A stretch of 64,000 nt of DNA, taken from Streptomyces sp. A1136 (GTDB lineage Bacteria > Actinomycetota > Actinomycetes > Streptomycetales > Streptomycetaceae). The stretch lies in assembly GCF_004795055.1 (NCBI RefSeq), contig NZ_SSBJ01000002.1, positions 186,001-250,000 of the forward strand, read 5' to 3'. Position numbers and translations under genes: made by a program. Shown in pieces: positions 33,836-44,532 of the stretch. Every line of letters begins with the position of its first letter. Within the stretch, counting starts at the first letter, position 1. The notes beneath the pieces are model-generated. The model made no database searches and was not told where the DNA came from. It saw only the letters and a list, made by a program, of their open reading frames with translations.

Positions 33836-35311
33836 CTACTGCCGCCGCAGTGACCGGCTGACGCCCGCGGCGGTCGTCGTCGCGAGGACCCAGCCGGTCA
33901 CGATCAACAGGTATGACAGCCATTGGTACCAGCCGCCCGGCGCGAAGGCCTCCTCCTGGCCGAAGCCGATGATCGGCAGCATCAGGTCGATGGTGTAGAA
34001 CACCGCGTTGAAGTCGGGGGCCTCCCCCGGCTTGAGCGGCCGGGGGTGGTGCAGGGCGTACGCGAGCGAGCCCGTCACCAGCAGCGCCAGCAGCCAGCCC
34101 GCCGCGCGCAGCGGGCGGAACCCGTAGCCGACCGTGCCGTCCTGGAGCAGGCCCCAGACCCTGGCGGGGCGGGGCAGCGTGCCGCGGTGTCGGCGGAGCT
34201 TGGCGAGCTGGACGGTCCGCGCCGCCTCCTCGTCGCCGGCCGTACGGTAGGCCGCCGCGAGCTGCTCGTAGGCGTACGGGAGGTACCCCGACTCCTCGCG
34301 CTCCAGCGCGGGCAGCCGCTGCTCGGCGGGCAGGTGGGGGGCGAGGGTGCGGTAGGTGAGGCCGTCGACGGCGATCCGCTCGGGCCAGCTGTGCGGCTCG
34401 ATGTGGAGCATGTCGAGGGTGGAACGGCGCAGGTTCACATGGCCCCGGATCGGCGGGCACCGGCGCAGCCACAGCTCGCCGATGGAGCAGCTGGAGGCCC
34501 GGAGGGCGGTGCCGCCGGGGTTGGCGAGGTCGCTGCGGGTGAACATGGCCTGCCCCGGGATGCGCGATCCGGTGAGGTTGACCATGCCCCGGGCGTGCAG
34601 CCGGGCGGCACGCAGGTCGGTGCCGACGGTCAGCGTCTCGGCGTGCAGGGCTATCGCGCCTGGGTGGAGGAGGCGGGCGTCGTCGAGCTGGACCTGTCCG
34701 CCCACGGTGGCGCCGTTCAGCCGCAGTTGGCCGTGGACGGTGAGATCGTTGGCGATGATGTCGGTGCCGATCTCGGCGTGGTTGAGCTGGAGCGCGGCCT
34801 CGCCCTCGACCTCGCCCGGGGCCGGTTCGATCACGGCCCCCTGGAGGAAGAGACCACCGGCGATCCGCGCGCCCTGGAGGCGGACGGGCCCGGTGATCCG
34901 GCAGCAGGAGAGCCGCAGGACCACCTCGACACGCACGGTGGCGGCGGTCAGGCCGGGCAGGGTGGAGTAGCCGAGGACGAGCGCCTTCAACTGGGCCCCG
35001 TACAGGAGCGGCTTACGCTCGAACCAGCAGTCCCGCAGCCGGATCGGGTGGTCGACGACGGCGTACCTGAGGTCGAGCGGGCCGGTGATCCGCGCGCCCT
35101 TGACCTTGAGTCCGGCGACCTGGCCTTCTTCGACCGGCCCGGCGCCGAGCAGGAGGGCCCGGAGCACCTCGGCGCGGACGGTGCGGTCCGGTCCCCACCC
35201 GGCACCGTCGACGGAGCTGTCCTCGGGCTCTTCGCGGAAGTCGACGGCCTCGCCGCGCGGGAAGGCGTCCCACACGCGGCGTTCGGCGGGCGTCAGATCG
35301 TTGATCTCCAT
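33836..35311 (-). CDS. beta-helix repeat protein with two-helix channel-like membrane tail
   Basis: The 491-residue protein has an acidic N-terminal region, then about 250 residues of imperfect repeats of the form (A/V)xGxLxLxGAxI (for example GPVRLQGARIAGGLFLQGAVI), which resemble pentapeptide or bactofilin-like beta-helices. After a helical linker come two membrane helices near 415-435 and 462-482. Between them, near 440-455, is the re-entrant-looking segment PIIGFGQ. The arrangement helix-GFG-helix-basic tail recalls two-helix K+ channels. Homologues are often labelled membrane-associated oxidoreductase, for which I see no redox motif. Confidence 0.75.
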   Translation of the reverse strand: MEINDLTPAERRVWDAFPRGEAVDFREEPEDSSVDGAGWGPDRTVRAEVLRALLLGAGPVEEGQVAGLKVKGARITGPLDLRYAVVDHPIRLRDCWFERKPLLYGAQLKALVLGYSTLPGLTAATVRVEVVLRLSCCRITGPVRLQGARIAGGLFLQGAVIEPAPGEVEGEAALQLNHAEIGTDIIANDLTVHGQLRLNGATVGGQVQLDDARLLHPGAIALHAETLTVGTDLRAARLHARGMVNLTGSRIPGQAMFTRSDLANPGGTALRASSCSIGELWLRRCPPIRGHVNLRRSTLDMLHIEPHSWPERIAVDGLTYRTLAPHLPAEQRLPALEREESGYLPYAYEQLAAAYRTAGDEEAARTVQLAKLRRHRGTLPRPARVWGLLQDGTVGYGFRPLRAAGWLLALLVTGSLAYALHHPRPLKPGEAPDFNAVFYTIDLMLPIIGFGQEEAFAPGGWYQWLSYLLIVTGWVLATTTAAGVSRSLRRQ

Positions 35312-35378
35312 CGCGGGATGGTGTCCGGCGCGTCGACGGGGTGTCAACTTTGGCCGGAACAGCATCCCTTGGGGTGGC

Positions 35379-36923
35379 TCAGTGCTCGACGCCGTCCTGG
35401 AGTTCCTGCCCGCGGAGCAGGAACCAGGCGGCCGCGGCGGTCGCCAGCAGGACGGCCGCGCCGACTCCCGAGGCGAAGCGGAGCCCGTCGACGAAGGCGT
35501 CCTGGGCCGCGCCGACCATCGCCCCGGCGGTCTGCGGGTCCAGCATCCGGCCCGCCTCGACGGCGCCGCCCAGCGACTCGTGCGCCGCGTCGGCGACCGG
35601 CGCGGGGACCGAGGCGGGGGCGGTGAACCCCTGGTAGACGCCGGTCACGATGGAGCCGAGCAGGGCGATGCCGAGGGCGGCGCCCAGCTCGTAGGCGGTC
35701 TCGGACACGGCCGAGGCCGAACCGGCCTGCTCCTTGGGGACACTGGAGAGGATCACGTCGGCGGTGACGGTGAAGGAGAATCCGGCGCCGAGGCCGACGA
35801 CGAGCAGGGCCGCGCCGAGCAGCGGGTAACCGCTCTCCTTGTGGAGCAGGGTGAGCGCGCCCAGGGCCAGGCCGATGGCGGCCAGACCGCCGCTGACGAT
35901 GACGCGGACCGAGTACCGGCGGGCGTAGCGGCCGGCGAGCAGACCGGTGGCGACCGCGCCGATCGCGGCGGGCAGTTCGGCCAGGCCCGCCTCCAGCGGG
36001 TCGCGGCCCTGGACGAGCTGGAGGAACTGGGAGAGGAAGAAGACGAGTCCGGACAGCCCGAAGACGGTGAGCAGGTCGGCGAGGACCGCCCCGGAGAAGC
36101 CCCGGTGCTTGAACAGTCGCATGTCGAGCAGCGGCGCGCCCAGCGTGAACTGGCGTCGCACGAAGGCGTACAGGGCTCCGGCGCCGAGGACGGCGGTGGC
36201 ACCGACCGCCGGGGTGACGCCGTGGGTGGCGACTTCCTTGACGGCGTAGACCACACCGATGACGCCGATCAGCGAGAGGCCGACACTGGGCAGGTCCCAG
36301 GGGCCGGCGACGGGGTTCTTCGACTCCGGCAGCAGCTTGACTCCGACGACGACCAGGACGGCCATCACGGGCAGGTTGATGAGGAAGACCGAGCCCCAGT
36401 AGAAGTGCTGGAGCAGGGCTCCGCCGACGACCGGCCCCACGGCTGCACCCGCCGAGGCGGTGGCGCCCCAGATCCCGATGGCGAGACTGCGCTCCTTCGG
36501 GTCGTGGAAGATGTTGCGGATCAGCGCGAGGGTGGACGGCATGAGGGTCGCGCCGGCCACGCCGAGCAGCGCCCGGGCCGCGATCATCATCTCGGGGCTG
36601 GTGGCGCAGGCGTTCAGCACGGAGACGGCACCGAAGGCCGTGGCGCCTATGAGGAGCAGCTTCTTGCGGCCGATCCGGTCGCCGAGCGAGCCCATGGAGA
36701 CGAGCAACCCGGCGATGACGAAGGAGTAGATGTCGCCGATCCACAGCAGTTGGGTGCCGGACGGCTCCAGGTCCTCGCTGAGGGAGGGGGTGGCGAGACC
36801 GAGTACGGTGGCGTCGACCGCGACCAGCAGCACGGCCAGGACGAGCACGCAGAGCGCGAGCCACCTGCCGCCGCCCTTCACCTCCGCTTCCCCCTGCCGC
36901 GTGAGCTGTTCGGTACGGGTCAT
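35379..36923 (-). CDS. MFS drug exporter, DHA2 (14-helix) type
   Basis: The 514-residue protein has about 14 hydrophobic helices, the length of the DHA2/QacA family. It shows the motif A loop GSLGDRIGRKKLLL after helix 2, LWIGDIYSFVIAGLL, and the motif C-like GPVVGGALLQ in helix 5. It should expel hydrophobic or cationic compounds using the proton gradient. Its ATG at 36923 overlaps the stop of the upstream TetR gene by four bases (ATGA), so both are made from one message under TetR control. Confidence 0.94.
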   Translation of the reverse strand: MTRTEQLTRQGEAEVKGGGRWLALCVLVLAVLLVAVDATVLGLATPSLSEDLEPSGTQLLWIGDIYSFVIAGLLVSMGSLGDRIGRKKLLLIGATAFGAVSVLNACATSPEMMIAARALLGVAGATLMPSTLALIRNIFHDPKERSLAIGIWGATASAGAAVGPVVGGALLQHFYWGSVFLINLPVMAVLVVVGVKLLPESKNPVAGPWDLPSVGLSLIGVIGVVYAVKEVATHGVTPAVGATAVLGAGALYAFVRRQFTLGAPLLDMRLFKHRGFSGAVLADLLTVFGLSGLVFFLSQFLQLVQGRDPLEAGLAELPAAIGAVATGLLAGRYARRYSVRVIVSGGLAAIGLALGALTLLHKESGYPLLGAALLVVGLGAGFSFTVTADVILSSVPKEQAGSASAVSETAYELGAALGIALLGSIVTGVYQGFTAPASVPAPVADAAHESLGGAVEAGRMLDPQTAGAMVGAAQDAFVDGLRFASGVGAAVLLATAAAAWFLLRGQELQDGVEH

Positions 36924-37471
36924 TTCTCCACACTCCGTCGTGCGCCACCGAGCAACAGCTCGGTGATCATGTATTGGAAGTCCTTGGCCGCGACCCGGCC
37001 GTCCATGACGGCCCAGGCGCAGGTGCCGATGAGGCCGTAGAGGGCCTCGGTGAGCCAGGCGGGGCTCAGGTCGATCCGGATGGTCCCCTCGTCCTGACCG
37101 CGCCGGAACAGGGCGCCGACTCGGGCGTCGAGCCTGGCCCATCCCTCGTGGACCTGGTCGCCCTCGAAGAGCTGGTTCTCGGTGACGAGGAAGGCCAGCA
37201 GTTGGGCGTTGGGCTCCGTCTCGGCGATCAGGCGCCGCAGCGCCTCGACGGCCGTCCCCTCGCCCAGGCGGGCCTTGTCGAACGCCACCTCGAACTCGCG
37301 GATGCCCATTTCCTCCAGGGCCCGTACGAGGGCGTCGCGCCCGGCGAAGTGTCGGTGCAGGGTCGCCCGCCCGATGCCGGCGGCGCGGGCGACCTCGTCC
37401 ATCGTCGCGGTCGATTTGCGGGAAAGCAGGGCCGCCGCGTCGCGGAGCACCTGGTCACGATCCATGGCCAT
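36920..37471 (-). CDS. TetR-family repressor of the adjacent exporter
   Basis: The 183-residue protein has a TetR helix-turn-helix at about 8-52 (MDEVARAAGIGRATLHRHFAGRDALVRAL) and a helical ligand domain with C-terminal Trp/Tyr-rich segments. It is first in the two-gene unit with the MFS gene. A perfect inverted repeat (37489-37510) and a third GTCTCAT half-site at the start codon suggest it represses its own operon. I choose ATG 37471 as the start, because a TACAGT box ends six bases upstream (leaderless). ATG 37465 is the alternative. Confidence 0.93.
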   Translation of the reverse strand: MAMDRDQVLRDAAALLSRKSTATMDEVARAAGIGRATLHRHFAGRDALVRALEEMGIREFEVAFDKARLGEGTAVEALRRLIAETEPNAQLLAFLVTENQLFEGDQVHEGWARLDARVGALFRRGQDEGTIRIDLSPAWLTEALYGLIGTCAWAVMDGRVAAKDFQYMITELLLGGARRSVEK

Positions 37472-37473
37472 GA

Positions 37474-37510
37474 GACAACTGTACCCCAAATGAGACGTTG
37501 ATGTCTCATT
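37474..37510 (-). promoter_or_regulatory. TetR operator and leaderless promoter
   Basis: AATGAGAC-GTTGAT-GTCTCATT (37489-37510) is a perfect inverted repeat with 8-bp arms. On the minus strand a GAGACA-18-TACAGT promoter lies within and beside it, and the -10 ends six bases before the repressor ATG. A third half-site (GTCTCAT) covers the start codon. Confidence 0.75.
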
Positions 37511-37561
37511 CCTTGTGAATATCGGGCTGCCCCGGGGGCGCCCGGAAGGGATCATGCCGAG

Positions 37562-38080
37562 ATGGAACCGCTGAAGCCGCTGCTGTTGATCGACGTCGAC
37601 GGACCGCTGAACCCCTACGCGGCCAAGCCCCAGCGCCGCCCCGAGGGCTACAGCACCCACCGGATGCGCCCGAGGGGTTGGTCGGAGGCGGAGAGTCGCA
37701 GGCCCCTGCGGGTGTGGTTGAACCGGGGCCACGGCGCGGAGCTGCTCGCACTGGCGGACACGTACGAACTGGTCTGGGCGACGACCTGGAAGGACGAGGC
37801 GAACGACTGGATAGGACCGCACCTGGGGCTGCCGCGGCTCCCCTTCATCGACTGGCCGCGAATGCACGGGCGGGCGCCGCGCGGCACCTTCTGGAAGACG
37901 CAGTACGTCGTGGAGTACGCGGGCCACCGGCCGTTCGCGTGGGTCGACGACGACATCACGGCCATGGACCGGGAGTACGTCGACCGGCTCCACCCGGCGC
38001 CGGCTCTGCTGATGCGGATCGACGAGCGGGTCGGGCTGCTCCCGGCGGACTTCGAGGCGCTCGCGGCGTGGCCGGCGTAG
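37562..38080 (+). CDS. HAD-like hydrolase of the RNA-repair-associated (SAK) type
   Basis: The 172-residue protein opens with the HAD phosphatase motif LLLIDVDGPLNPY (D10-x-D12-G). It continues with AEL..LADTYELVWATTWKDEAN (motif II Thr) and AGHRPFAWVDDDI (motif IV acids near 128-130). This pattern matches what is called the HAD domain of Swiss-Army-knife RNA repair proteins, but here it is a stand-alone protein and its substrate is unknown. A GATCAT box ends six bases before the ATG. It diverges from the TetR gene and converges on argH. Confidence 0.85.
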   Translation: MEPLKPLLLIDVDGPLNPYAAKPQRRPEGYSTHRMRPRGWSEAESRRPLRVWLNRGHGAELLALADTYELVWATTWKDEANDWIGPHLGLPRLPFIDWPRMHGRAPRGTFWKTQYVVEYAGHRPFAWVDDDITAMDREYVDRLHPAPALLMRIDERVGLLPADFEALAAWPA

Positions 38081-38087
38081 ACGACGA

Positions 38088-38121
38088 AGGGGCGGCCGGA
38101 GCGGGTGCTCCGGCCGCCCCT
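38088..38121. terminator. bidirectional terminator between HAD gene and argH
   Basis: AGGGGCGGCCGGAGC and its exact complement flank a GGGT loop. It lies 8 bases past the HAD stop and 14 bases past the argH stop, so it can serve both convergent genes. Confidence 0.85.
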
Positions 38122-38134
38122 CACGGGGACGCGG

Positions 38135-39574
<1,440 letters not shown>

Positions 39575-39592
39575 TCAAGAGGGTGGATGTAC

Positions 39593-39631
39593 GGCCGGCT
39601 CCCTGTCGCGGAGGGAAACAGGGAGCCGGCC
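39593..39631 (-). terminator. hairpin between argG and argH
   Basis: A perfect 14-bp stem (GGCCGGCTCCCTGT) with an 11-base loop, 25 bases after the argG stop. It probably ends or reduces argG transcription before argH, whose start is 30 bases further on. Confidence 0.8.
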
Positions 39632-39656
39632 TTGGTACTGCGTGAAACGACTCGGC

Positions 39657-40850
39657 TCAGGCGAGGTCGCGGCGCGCGGCGATCTTCGAGGACAGACCGA
39701 AGATCTCGATGAAGCCCTGGGCCTTCGACTGGTCGAAGGTGTCGCCCGAGTCGTAGGTGGCCAGGTTGAAGTCGTACAGCGACGCGTCCGACCTGCGGCC
39801 GGTGACGACGGCGCGACCGCCGTGCAGCGTCATCCGGATGTCGCCGGTGACGTGCCGGTTGGCCTCGTCGATGAAGCCGTCCAGGGCTCGCTTGAGCGGG
39901 GAGAACCACAGGCCGTCGTAGACCAGCTCGCCCCAGCGCTGCTCGACCTGCCGCTTGTAGCGGGCCAGCTCGCGCTCGACGGTGACGTTCTCCAGCTCCT
40001 GGTGGGCGGTGATCAGGGCGATCGCGCCCGGGGCCTCGTACACCTCGCGGGACTTGATGCCGACGAGACGGTCCTCGACGATGTCGATCCGGCCGACGCC
40101 CTGGGCGCCGGCGCGCTCGTTGAGCCGCTGGATGGCCTGGAGCACGGTGACGGGCTCGCCGTCCACGGCGACCGGGACGCCCTCCTTGAAGGAGATGACG
40201 ACCTCGTCGGGCTCGCGCGGGCCGGCCGGGTTCGCGGTGTACTCGTAGATGTCCTCGATCGGGGCGTTCCAGATGTCCTCCAGGAAGCCCGTCTCGACGG
40301 CGCGCCCGAAGACGTTCTGGTCGATGGAGTAGGGGGACTTCTTGGTGGTGGCGATCGGGAGGTTCTTCTGCTCGCAGAAGGCGATGGCCTTGTCGCGCGT
40401 CATGGCGTAGTCGCGGACCGGGGCGACGCAGGCGAGGTCGGGGCCGAGGGCGGCGATGCCCGCCTCGAAGCGGACCTGGTCGTTGCCCTTGCCGGTGCAG
40501 CCGTGGGCGACGGTCGTCGCGCCGTGCTTGCGGGCGGCGGAGACGAGGTGCTTGACGATCGTGGGCCTGGAGAGCGCCGAGACCAGCGGGTAGCGGTCCA
40601 TGTAGAGGGCGTTCGCCTTGATCGCCGGGAGGCAGTACTCCTCGGCGAATTCGTCCTTGGCGTCCGCGACCTCGGCCTCGACGGCGCCGCAGGCGAGCGC
40701 CCGCTTGCGGATGACGTCCAGGTCCTCACCGCCCTGACCGACGTCCACGGCGACGGCGATGACCTCGGCGCCCGTCTCCTCGGCGATCCAGCCGATGGCG
40801 ACGGAGGTGTCAAGGCCGCCTGAATAGGCGAGTACGACGCGCTCGGTCAC
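39657..40850 (-). CDS. argG: argininosuccinate synthase
   Basis: The 397-residue ATP-pyrophosphatase begins [16 protein letters not shown] with the P-loop SGGLDTS (about 10-16). It continues with [15 protein letters not shown] and the ATP and citrulline sites typical of ArgG ([15 protein letters not shown]). It condenses citrulline and aspartate. The start is GTG at 40850 with GGAGAA upstream. Its promoter carries an ARG-box-like palindrome over the -10 (40881-40915), so ArgR repression by arginine is expected. Confidence 0.98.
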   Translation of the reverse strand: MTERVVLAYSGGLDTSVAIGWIAEETGAEVIAVAVDVGQGGEDLDVIRKRALACGAVEAEVADAKDEFAEEYCLPAIKANALYMDRYPLVSALSRPTIVKHLVSAARKHGATTVAHGCTGKGNDQVRFEAGIAALGPDLACVAPVRDYAMTRDKAIAFCEQKNLPIATTKKSPYSIDQNVFGRAVETGFLEDIWNAPIEDIYEYTANPAGPREPDEVVISFKEGVPVAVDGEPVTVLQAIQRLNERAGAQGVGRIDIVEDRLVGIKSREVYEAPGAIALITAHQELENVTVERELARYKRQVEQRWGELVYDGLWFSPLKRALDGFIDEANRHVTGDIRMTLHGGRAVVTGRRSDASLYDFNLATYDSGDTFDQSKAQGFIEIFGLSSKIAARRDLA

Positions 40851-40880
40851 GGGCTTCTCCTCACGGTGCAAGCAACAACA

Positions 40881-40915
40881 GGCATAACTATGCACTGCTC
40901 CGTATGTTTCGTCAA
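40881..40915 (-). promoter_or_regulatory. argG promoter with ARG-box-like operator
   Basis: On the minus strand TTGACG (40910-40915) and CATAGT (40887-40892) are 17 bases apart. The -10 lies in the palindrome TGCATAGTTATGCC (GCATA/TATGC arms), which resembles actinomycete ARG boxes. ArgR binding there would block the polymerase. Confidence 0.75.
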
Positions 40916-41037
40916 TCGACCGGCGTCGAGGCCTTGCCGGCGCGGTGAGGTGCGGAGCGTGGCGAACGTGGGCCCGGTGGGTGAGGGGGCGGCCTGTCGG
41001 GCGGGGACGGGGTGGGGGCGGGCGTAGCGTCTGGGGC

Positions 41038-41727
41038 GTGCTGCGTACCGCTCTCCTCGCCGGGTCGCTGGTGGTCGCCTGCCTGCTCCCCCACGGCTCG
41101 AAGCCCTTGCCCGCCCGTCTCGCCGACACGGGCGGCGGGAGTCAGCTCATCGTCGCCGTCGCGCCCTCGGAGGGCTCCGACGTCGGGTGGCTGACCTGGT
41201 GGGACCGGCGCGCGGGCCGGTGGTACGAGGAGGGGCGGGCGCCCGCGCGGTTCGGGGCGAAGGGGCTGGCGGAGGGGGCGAGCCGGGTCCAGGGGACGAA
41301 CACCACCCCGACCGGGCTGTACGACCTGCCGTACGCCTTCGGCCTCGCGCACGCCCCGGCGGGTACCGAGTACCCCTACCGTCGGGTGTCGGAGCGCTCC
41401 TGGTGGTGCCAGGACAACGCCTCGGACAGCTACAACCGCTGGGTGGAGCCGCTGCCGGCCGACTGCGCGCCGGGCGAGGCGGAACACCTGGCCGCGTACG
41501 AGAAGCAGTACGGGCACGTCCTGGTCGTCGGCTTCAACTACGACCGGCCGGTGCGCGGCCGGGGCGCGGGCATCTTCCTGCACGTCGACGGGAAGGGCGC
41601 GACGGCCGGTTGCGTATCCGTGCCGGAGCGGAGCATGCGGGCGGTCCTGCGCTGGGCGAACCCGCGCAGGCACCCGCACATCGTGATCGGTACGGAGACC
41701 GGGCCCCTGGCCGTGACGCGCTACTAG
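41038..41727 (+). CDS. secreted L,D-transpeptidase-like (YkuD) protein
   Basis: The 229-residue protein has a signal peptide ([17 protein letters not shown]) and a YkuD-type domain ending with [15 protein letters not shown] (about 181-195), where the spacing of His and Cys fits the L,D-transpeptidase catalytic motif. The usual Ser-His/Asn-Gly-Cys is altered to Thr-Ala-Gly-Cys. It could cross-link or trim peptidoglycan. The Cys of LVVAC does not form a full lipobox. The start is GTG at 41038; a TAGCGT box ends seven bases upstream, so a leaderless mRNA is likely. It sits between argG and argR on the opposite strand. Confidence 0.88.
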   Translation: MLRTALLAGSLVVACLLPHGSKPLPARLADTGGGSQLIVAVAPSEGSDVGWLTWWDRRAGRWYEEGRAPARFGAKGLAEGASRVQGTNTTPTGLYDLPYAFGLAHAPAGTEYPYRRVSERSWWCQDNASDSYNRWVEPLPADCAPGEAEHLAAYEKQYGHVLVVGFNYDRPVRGRGAGIFLHVDGKGATAGCVSVPERSMRAVLRWANPRRHPHIVIGTETGPLAVTRY

Positions 41728-41763
41728 GGCGGCGCCGGGTCGGTCCTGAGGCGGCGAGCCGGG

Positions 41764-42327
41764 TCAGCTCTCCTTCTGCGCCAGCCGGAGCAGGTGGTCC
41801 GCGAGGGCCTGGCCGCCCGCCGGGTCGCGACTGATCAGCATCAAGGTGTCGTCCCCGGCGATCGTGCCGAGGATCGACCGGAGTTCCGCCTGGTCGATGG
41901 CCGAGGCGAGGAACTGGGCCGCCCCCGGCGGGGTGCGCAGGACCACGAGGTTCGCGGACGCCTCCGCCGAGATCAGCAGTTCCCCGGAGAGGCGCCGCAT
42001 GCGCTCCTCCTTCGCCGACTCGCCGAGCGGTGCCTGCGGGGTGCGGAAGCCGCCCTCGCTCGGAACCGCGTAGATCAGCTCGCCGCCCGTGTTGCGGATC
42101 TTGACCGCGCCCAGCTCGTCGAGGTCCCGGGAGAGCGTCGCCTGGGTGACGCTCAGTCCGTCGTCGGCGAGCAGCTTGGCCAGCTGGCTCTGCGAGCGGA
42201 CCGGCTGCCGGTTGAGGATGTCCACGATCCGGCGGTGGCGGGCGGTGCGGGTCTGCGGAACGGACGGACCGCCCCCGGACTCCGTCTGGGTCGATCCCCA
42301 GGGCTCGTGTTCCTGCGCCTGACTCAT
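41764..42327 (-). CDS. argR: arginine repressor ArgR
   Basis: The 187-residue protein has an N-terminal winged helix ([39 protein letters not shown], read in pieces at about 31-70) and a C-terminal hexamerisation and arginine-binding domain ([42 protein letters not shown] being the hallmark). With arginine it represses ARG-box promoters such as those at 40881 and 46815. It starts seven bases after the argD stop, as the last gene of the argCJBDR unit, so it is subject to its own control. Confidence 0.97.
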   Translation of the reverse strand: MSQAQEHEPWGSTQTESGGGPSVPQTRTARHRRIVDILNRQPVRSQSQLAKLLADDGLSVTQATLSRDLDELGAVKIRNTGGELIYAVPSEGGFRTPQAPLGESAKEERMRRLSGELLISAEASANLVVLRTPPGAAQFLASAIDQAELRSILGTIAGDDTLMLISRDPAGGQALADHLLRLAQKES

Positions 42328-42334
42328 CGTCGTC

Positions 42335-43597
42335 TCATTCCCCGGTTCGTCCGTCCCCATTGGCCCCGTCCGACGCGGCCCGGGCCGCGTCGAGGACGCC
42401 CGGCAGCGCCCGGACGAACGCGTCCGCCTCGGCCTCGGTCAGTACGAACGGCGGCATGAGCCGTACGACGTCGGGGGCGGGCGCGTTGACCAGGAAGCCG
42501 GCGTCCTGAGCCGCCTTCTGCACCAGCGGTGCGAGGGGCTCGGTCAGCACGATACCCAGCAAAAGGCCCGCGCCACGGACGTGCGCGACGAGCCCGTGCC
42601 CGGAGCCCTCGATTCCGGAGCGCAACCGCTCCCCCCGCGCCTTGACCCGGTCGAGCAGTCCGTCGGCGGCGATGGTGTCGATCACGGCGAGTCCGGCGGC
42701 GCAGGCGACCGGGTTCCCGCCGAAGGTGGTGCCATGCTGTCCGGGCTGGAGCAGGTCGGCGGCGGGACCGAAGGCGACCACCGCGCCGATCGGCAGCCCG
42801 CCGCCCAGTCCCTTGGCGAGGGTGACGAGGTCCGGCTCCACGCCCTCGTGCGCCTGGTGCTCGAACCACTGGCCGCAGCGCCCGATGCCGGTCTGTACCT
42901 CGTCGAGGACGAGCAGCGTCCCGGTGGCCCGGGTGATCTCGCGGGCGGCCGTCAGATAACCGGCCGGGGGGACGACGACACCGTTCTCGCCCTGGATGGG
43001 TTCGATCACCACCAACGCGGTGTCCTCGGTGACGGCGGCCCGCAGGGCCTCCACGTCGCCGTAGGGGACGTGGGTGACGTCACCGGGCAGGGGCAGGAAG
43101 GGGGTCTGCTTGCCGGGCTGGCCGGTGAGCGCGAGCGCGCCCATGGTCCGGCCGTGGAAGCCGCCGTCGGTGGCGACCATGTGGGTGCGCCCGGTGAGCC
43201 GGCCGATCTTGAAGGCGGCCTCGACGGCCTCGGCGCCGGAGTTGCAGAAGAAGACCCGGCCGGGGCGCCCGAAGAGCTGGAGCAGCCGCTCGCCGAGCGC
43301 GAGCACCGGTTCGGAGGCGTACAGGTTGGAGACGTGACCCAGGGTGGAGATCTGGCCGGTCACGGCCGCGACCACCGCCGGGTGCGCGTGCCCGAGGGCG
43401 TTGACGGCGATCCCGCCGACGAAGTCGGTGTACTGCCTCCCGTCCGCGTCCCAGACCTGCGCGCCCGCACCGCGTACGAGAGCGAGCGCCGGGGTGCCGT
43501 AGTTGTTGGTCAGCGCCCCCTGCCAGCGGGCCGCGTAGTCCTGGTTCCCGGTCGTGCCGGTGTCCTGGTTTCCGGTCGTGCCGGTCGTGCCGGTCAT
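42335..43597 (-). CDS. argD: acetylornithine aminotransferase with repeat-expanded N-terminus
   Basis: The 420-residue class III PLP aminotransferase has [41 protein letters not shown] and the PLP Lys in [16 protein letters not shown] (near 250). It makes acetylornithine from the semialdehyde. Its first 20 residues are low-complexity (Thr, Gly, Asn, Gln, Asp) and consist of an 8-codon unit TGTTGNQD present twice, after a partial third copy. The ATG at 43597 overlaps the argB stop (ATGA). Confidence 0.97.
   Translation of the reverse strand: MTGTTGTTGNQDTGTTGNQDYAARWQGALTNNYGTPALALVRGAGAQVWDADGRQYTDFVGGIAVNALGHAHPAVVAAVTGQISTLGHVSNLYASEPVLALGERLLQLFGRPGRVFFCNSGAEAVEAAFKIGRLTGRTHMVATDGGFHGRTMGALALTGQPGKQTPFLPLPGDVTHVPYGDVEALRAAVTEDTALVVIEPIQGENGVVVPPAGYLTAAREITRATGTLLVLDEVQTGIGRCGQWFEHQAHEGVEPDLVTLAKGLGGGLPIGAVVAFGPAADLLQPGQHGTTFGGNPVACAAGLAVIDTIAADGLLDRVKARGERLRSGIEGSGHGLVAHVRGAGLLLGIVLTEPLAPLVQKAAQDAGFLVNAPAPDVVRLMPPFVLTEAEADAFVRALPGVLDAARAASDGANGDGRTGE
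43539..43593. repeat. 24-bp tandem repeat in the argD start region
   Basis: A 22-base block TCCTGGTTCCCGGTCGTGCC plus GG occurs at 43539-43560 and again, with one C-to-T change, at 43563-43584 (period 24, eight codons), followed by a partial copy to 43593. The repeat keeps the argD frame. Confidence 0.9.
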
Positions 43598-44532
43598 TCG
43601 GGTTCCCCTCCCTGTGCGTCGGGCACGACCATGGTGCCGATGCCCTCGTCCGTGAAGATCTCCAGCAGGATCGAGTGCGGGACCCGGCCGTCGATCACGC
43701 GGGCGGTGCTGACACCGCCGCGGACGGCGTGCAGGCAGCCCTCCATCTTGGGCACCATGCCGCTGGACAACTCGGGCAGCAGCTTCTCCAACTGGCTCAC
43801 CGTCAGCCGGCTGATGACCTCGTCGCTGTCGGGCCAGTCCGCGTACAGACCCTCGACGTCGGTGAGGACCATCAGCGTCTCGGCGCCGAGCGCGGCGGCG
43901 AGCGCCGCGGCCGCCGTGTCGGCGTTGACGTTGTACACGTGGTGGTCGTCGGCGCTGCGGGCGATGGAGGAGATGACCGGGATGCGGCCGTCCGCCAACA
44001 GTGCCTCGATCGCGCCGGTGTCGATGGCGGTGATCTCACCGACCCGCCCGATGTCGACGTGTTCGCCGTCGATCCGCGGGCTGTGCTTGACGGCGGTGAT
44101 GGTGTGGGCGTCCTCGCCGGTCATGCCGACGGCGAGCGGCCCGTGCTGGTTGAGCAGGCCGACCAGCTCCCGCTGCACCTGACCCGCCAGCACCATCCGT
44201 ACGACGTCCATGGCCTCGGGGGTGGTGACGCGCAGGCCCGCCTTGAACTCGCTGACCAGGCCCTGCTTGTCGAGCTGGGCGTTGATCTGGGGGCCGCCGC
44301 CGTGCACCACGACGGGCTTGAGGCCGGCCTGGCGCAGGAAGACCACGTCCTGGGCGAAGGCCGCCTTCAGGTCCTCGTCGATCATGGCGTTGCCGCCGAA
44401 CTTGATGACGACGACCTTGCCGTTGTGCCGGGTGAGCCAGGGCAGCGCCTCGATGAGGATCTGCGCCTTGGGCAGCGCGGTGTGCTTGCGCGCGGTTCCG
44501 GTGCCGGGCTGTCCGGCCTTGTCGTCGCTCAT
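43594..44532 (-). CDS. argB: acetylglutamate kinase
   Basis: The 312-residue amino-acid kinase has [11 protein letters not shown] (ATP-binding Lys, about 39-49), [12 protein letters not shown] (about 73-84), [29 protein letters not shown] and SGGM-like [11 protein letters not shown]. It phosphorylates N-acetylglutamate, the usual feedback point of the pathway. An N-terminal helix present before the core ([21 protein letters not shown]) is typical of arginine-inhibited, hexameric ArgB, so feedback inhibition is probable. ATG 44532 overlaps the argJ stop by four bases. Confidence 0.98.
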   Translation of the reverse strand: MSDDKAGQPGTGTARKHTALPKAQILIEALPWLTRHNGKVVVIKFGGNAMIDEDLKAAFAQDVVFLRQAGLKPVVVHGGGPQINAQLDKQGLVSEFKAGLRVTTPEAMDVVRMVLAGQVQRELVGLLNQHGPLAVGMTGEDAHTITAVKHSPRIDGEHVDIGRVGEITAIDTGAIEALLADGRIPVISSIARSADDHHVYNVNADTAAAALAAALGAETLMVLTDVEGLYADWPDSDEVISRLTVSQLEKLLPELSSGMVPKMEGCLHAVRGGVSTARVIDGRVPHSILLEIFTDEGIGTMVVPDAQGGEPE

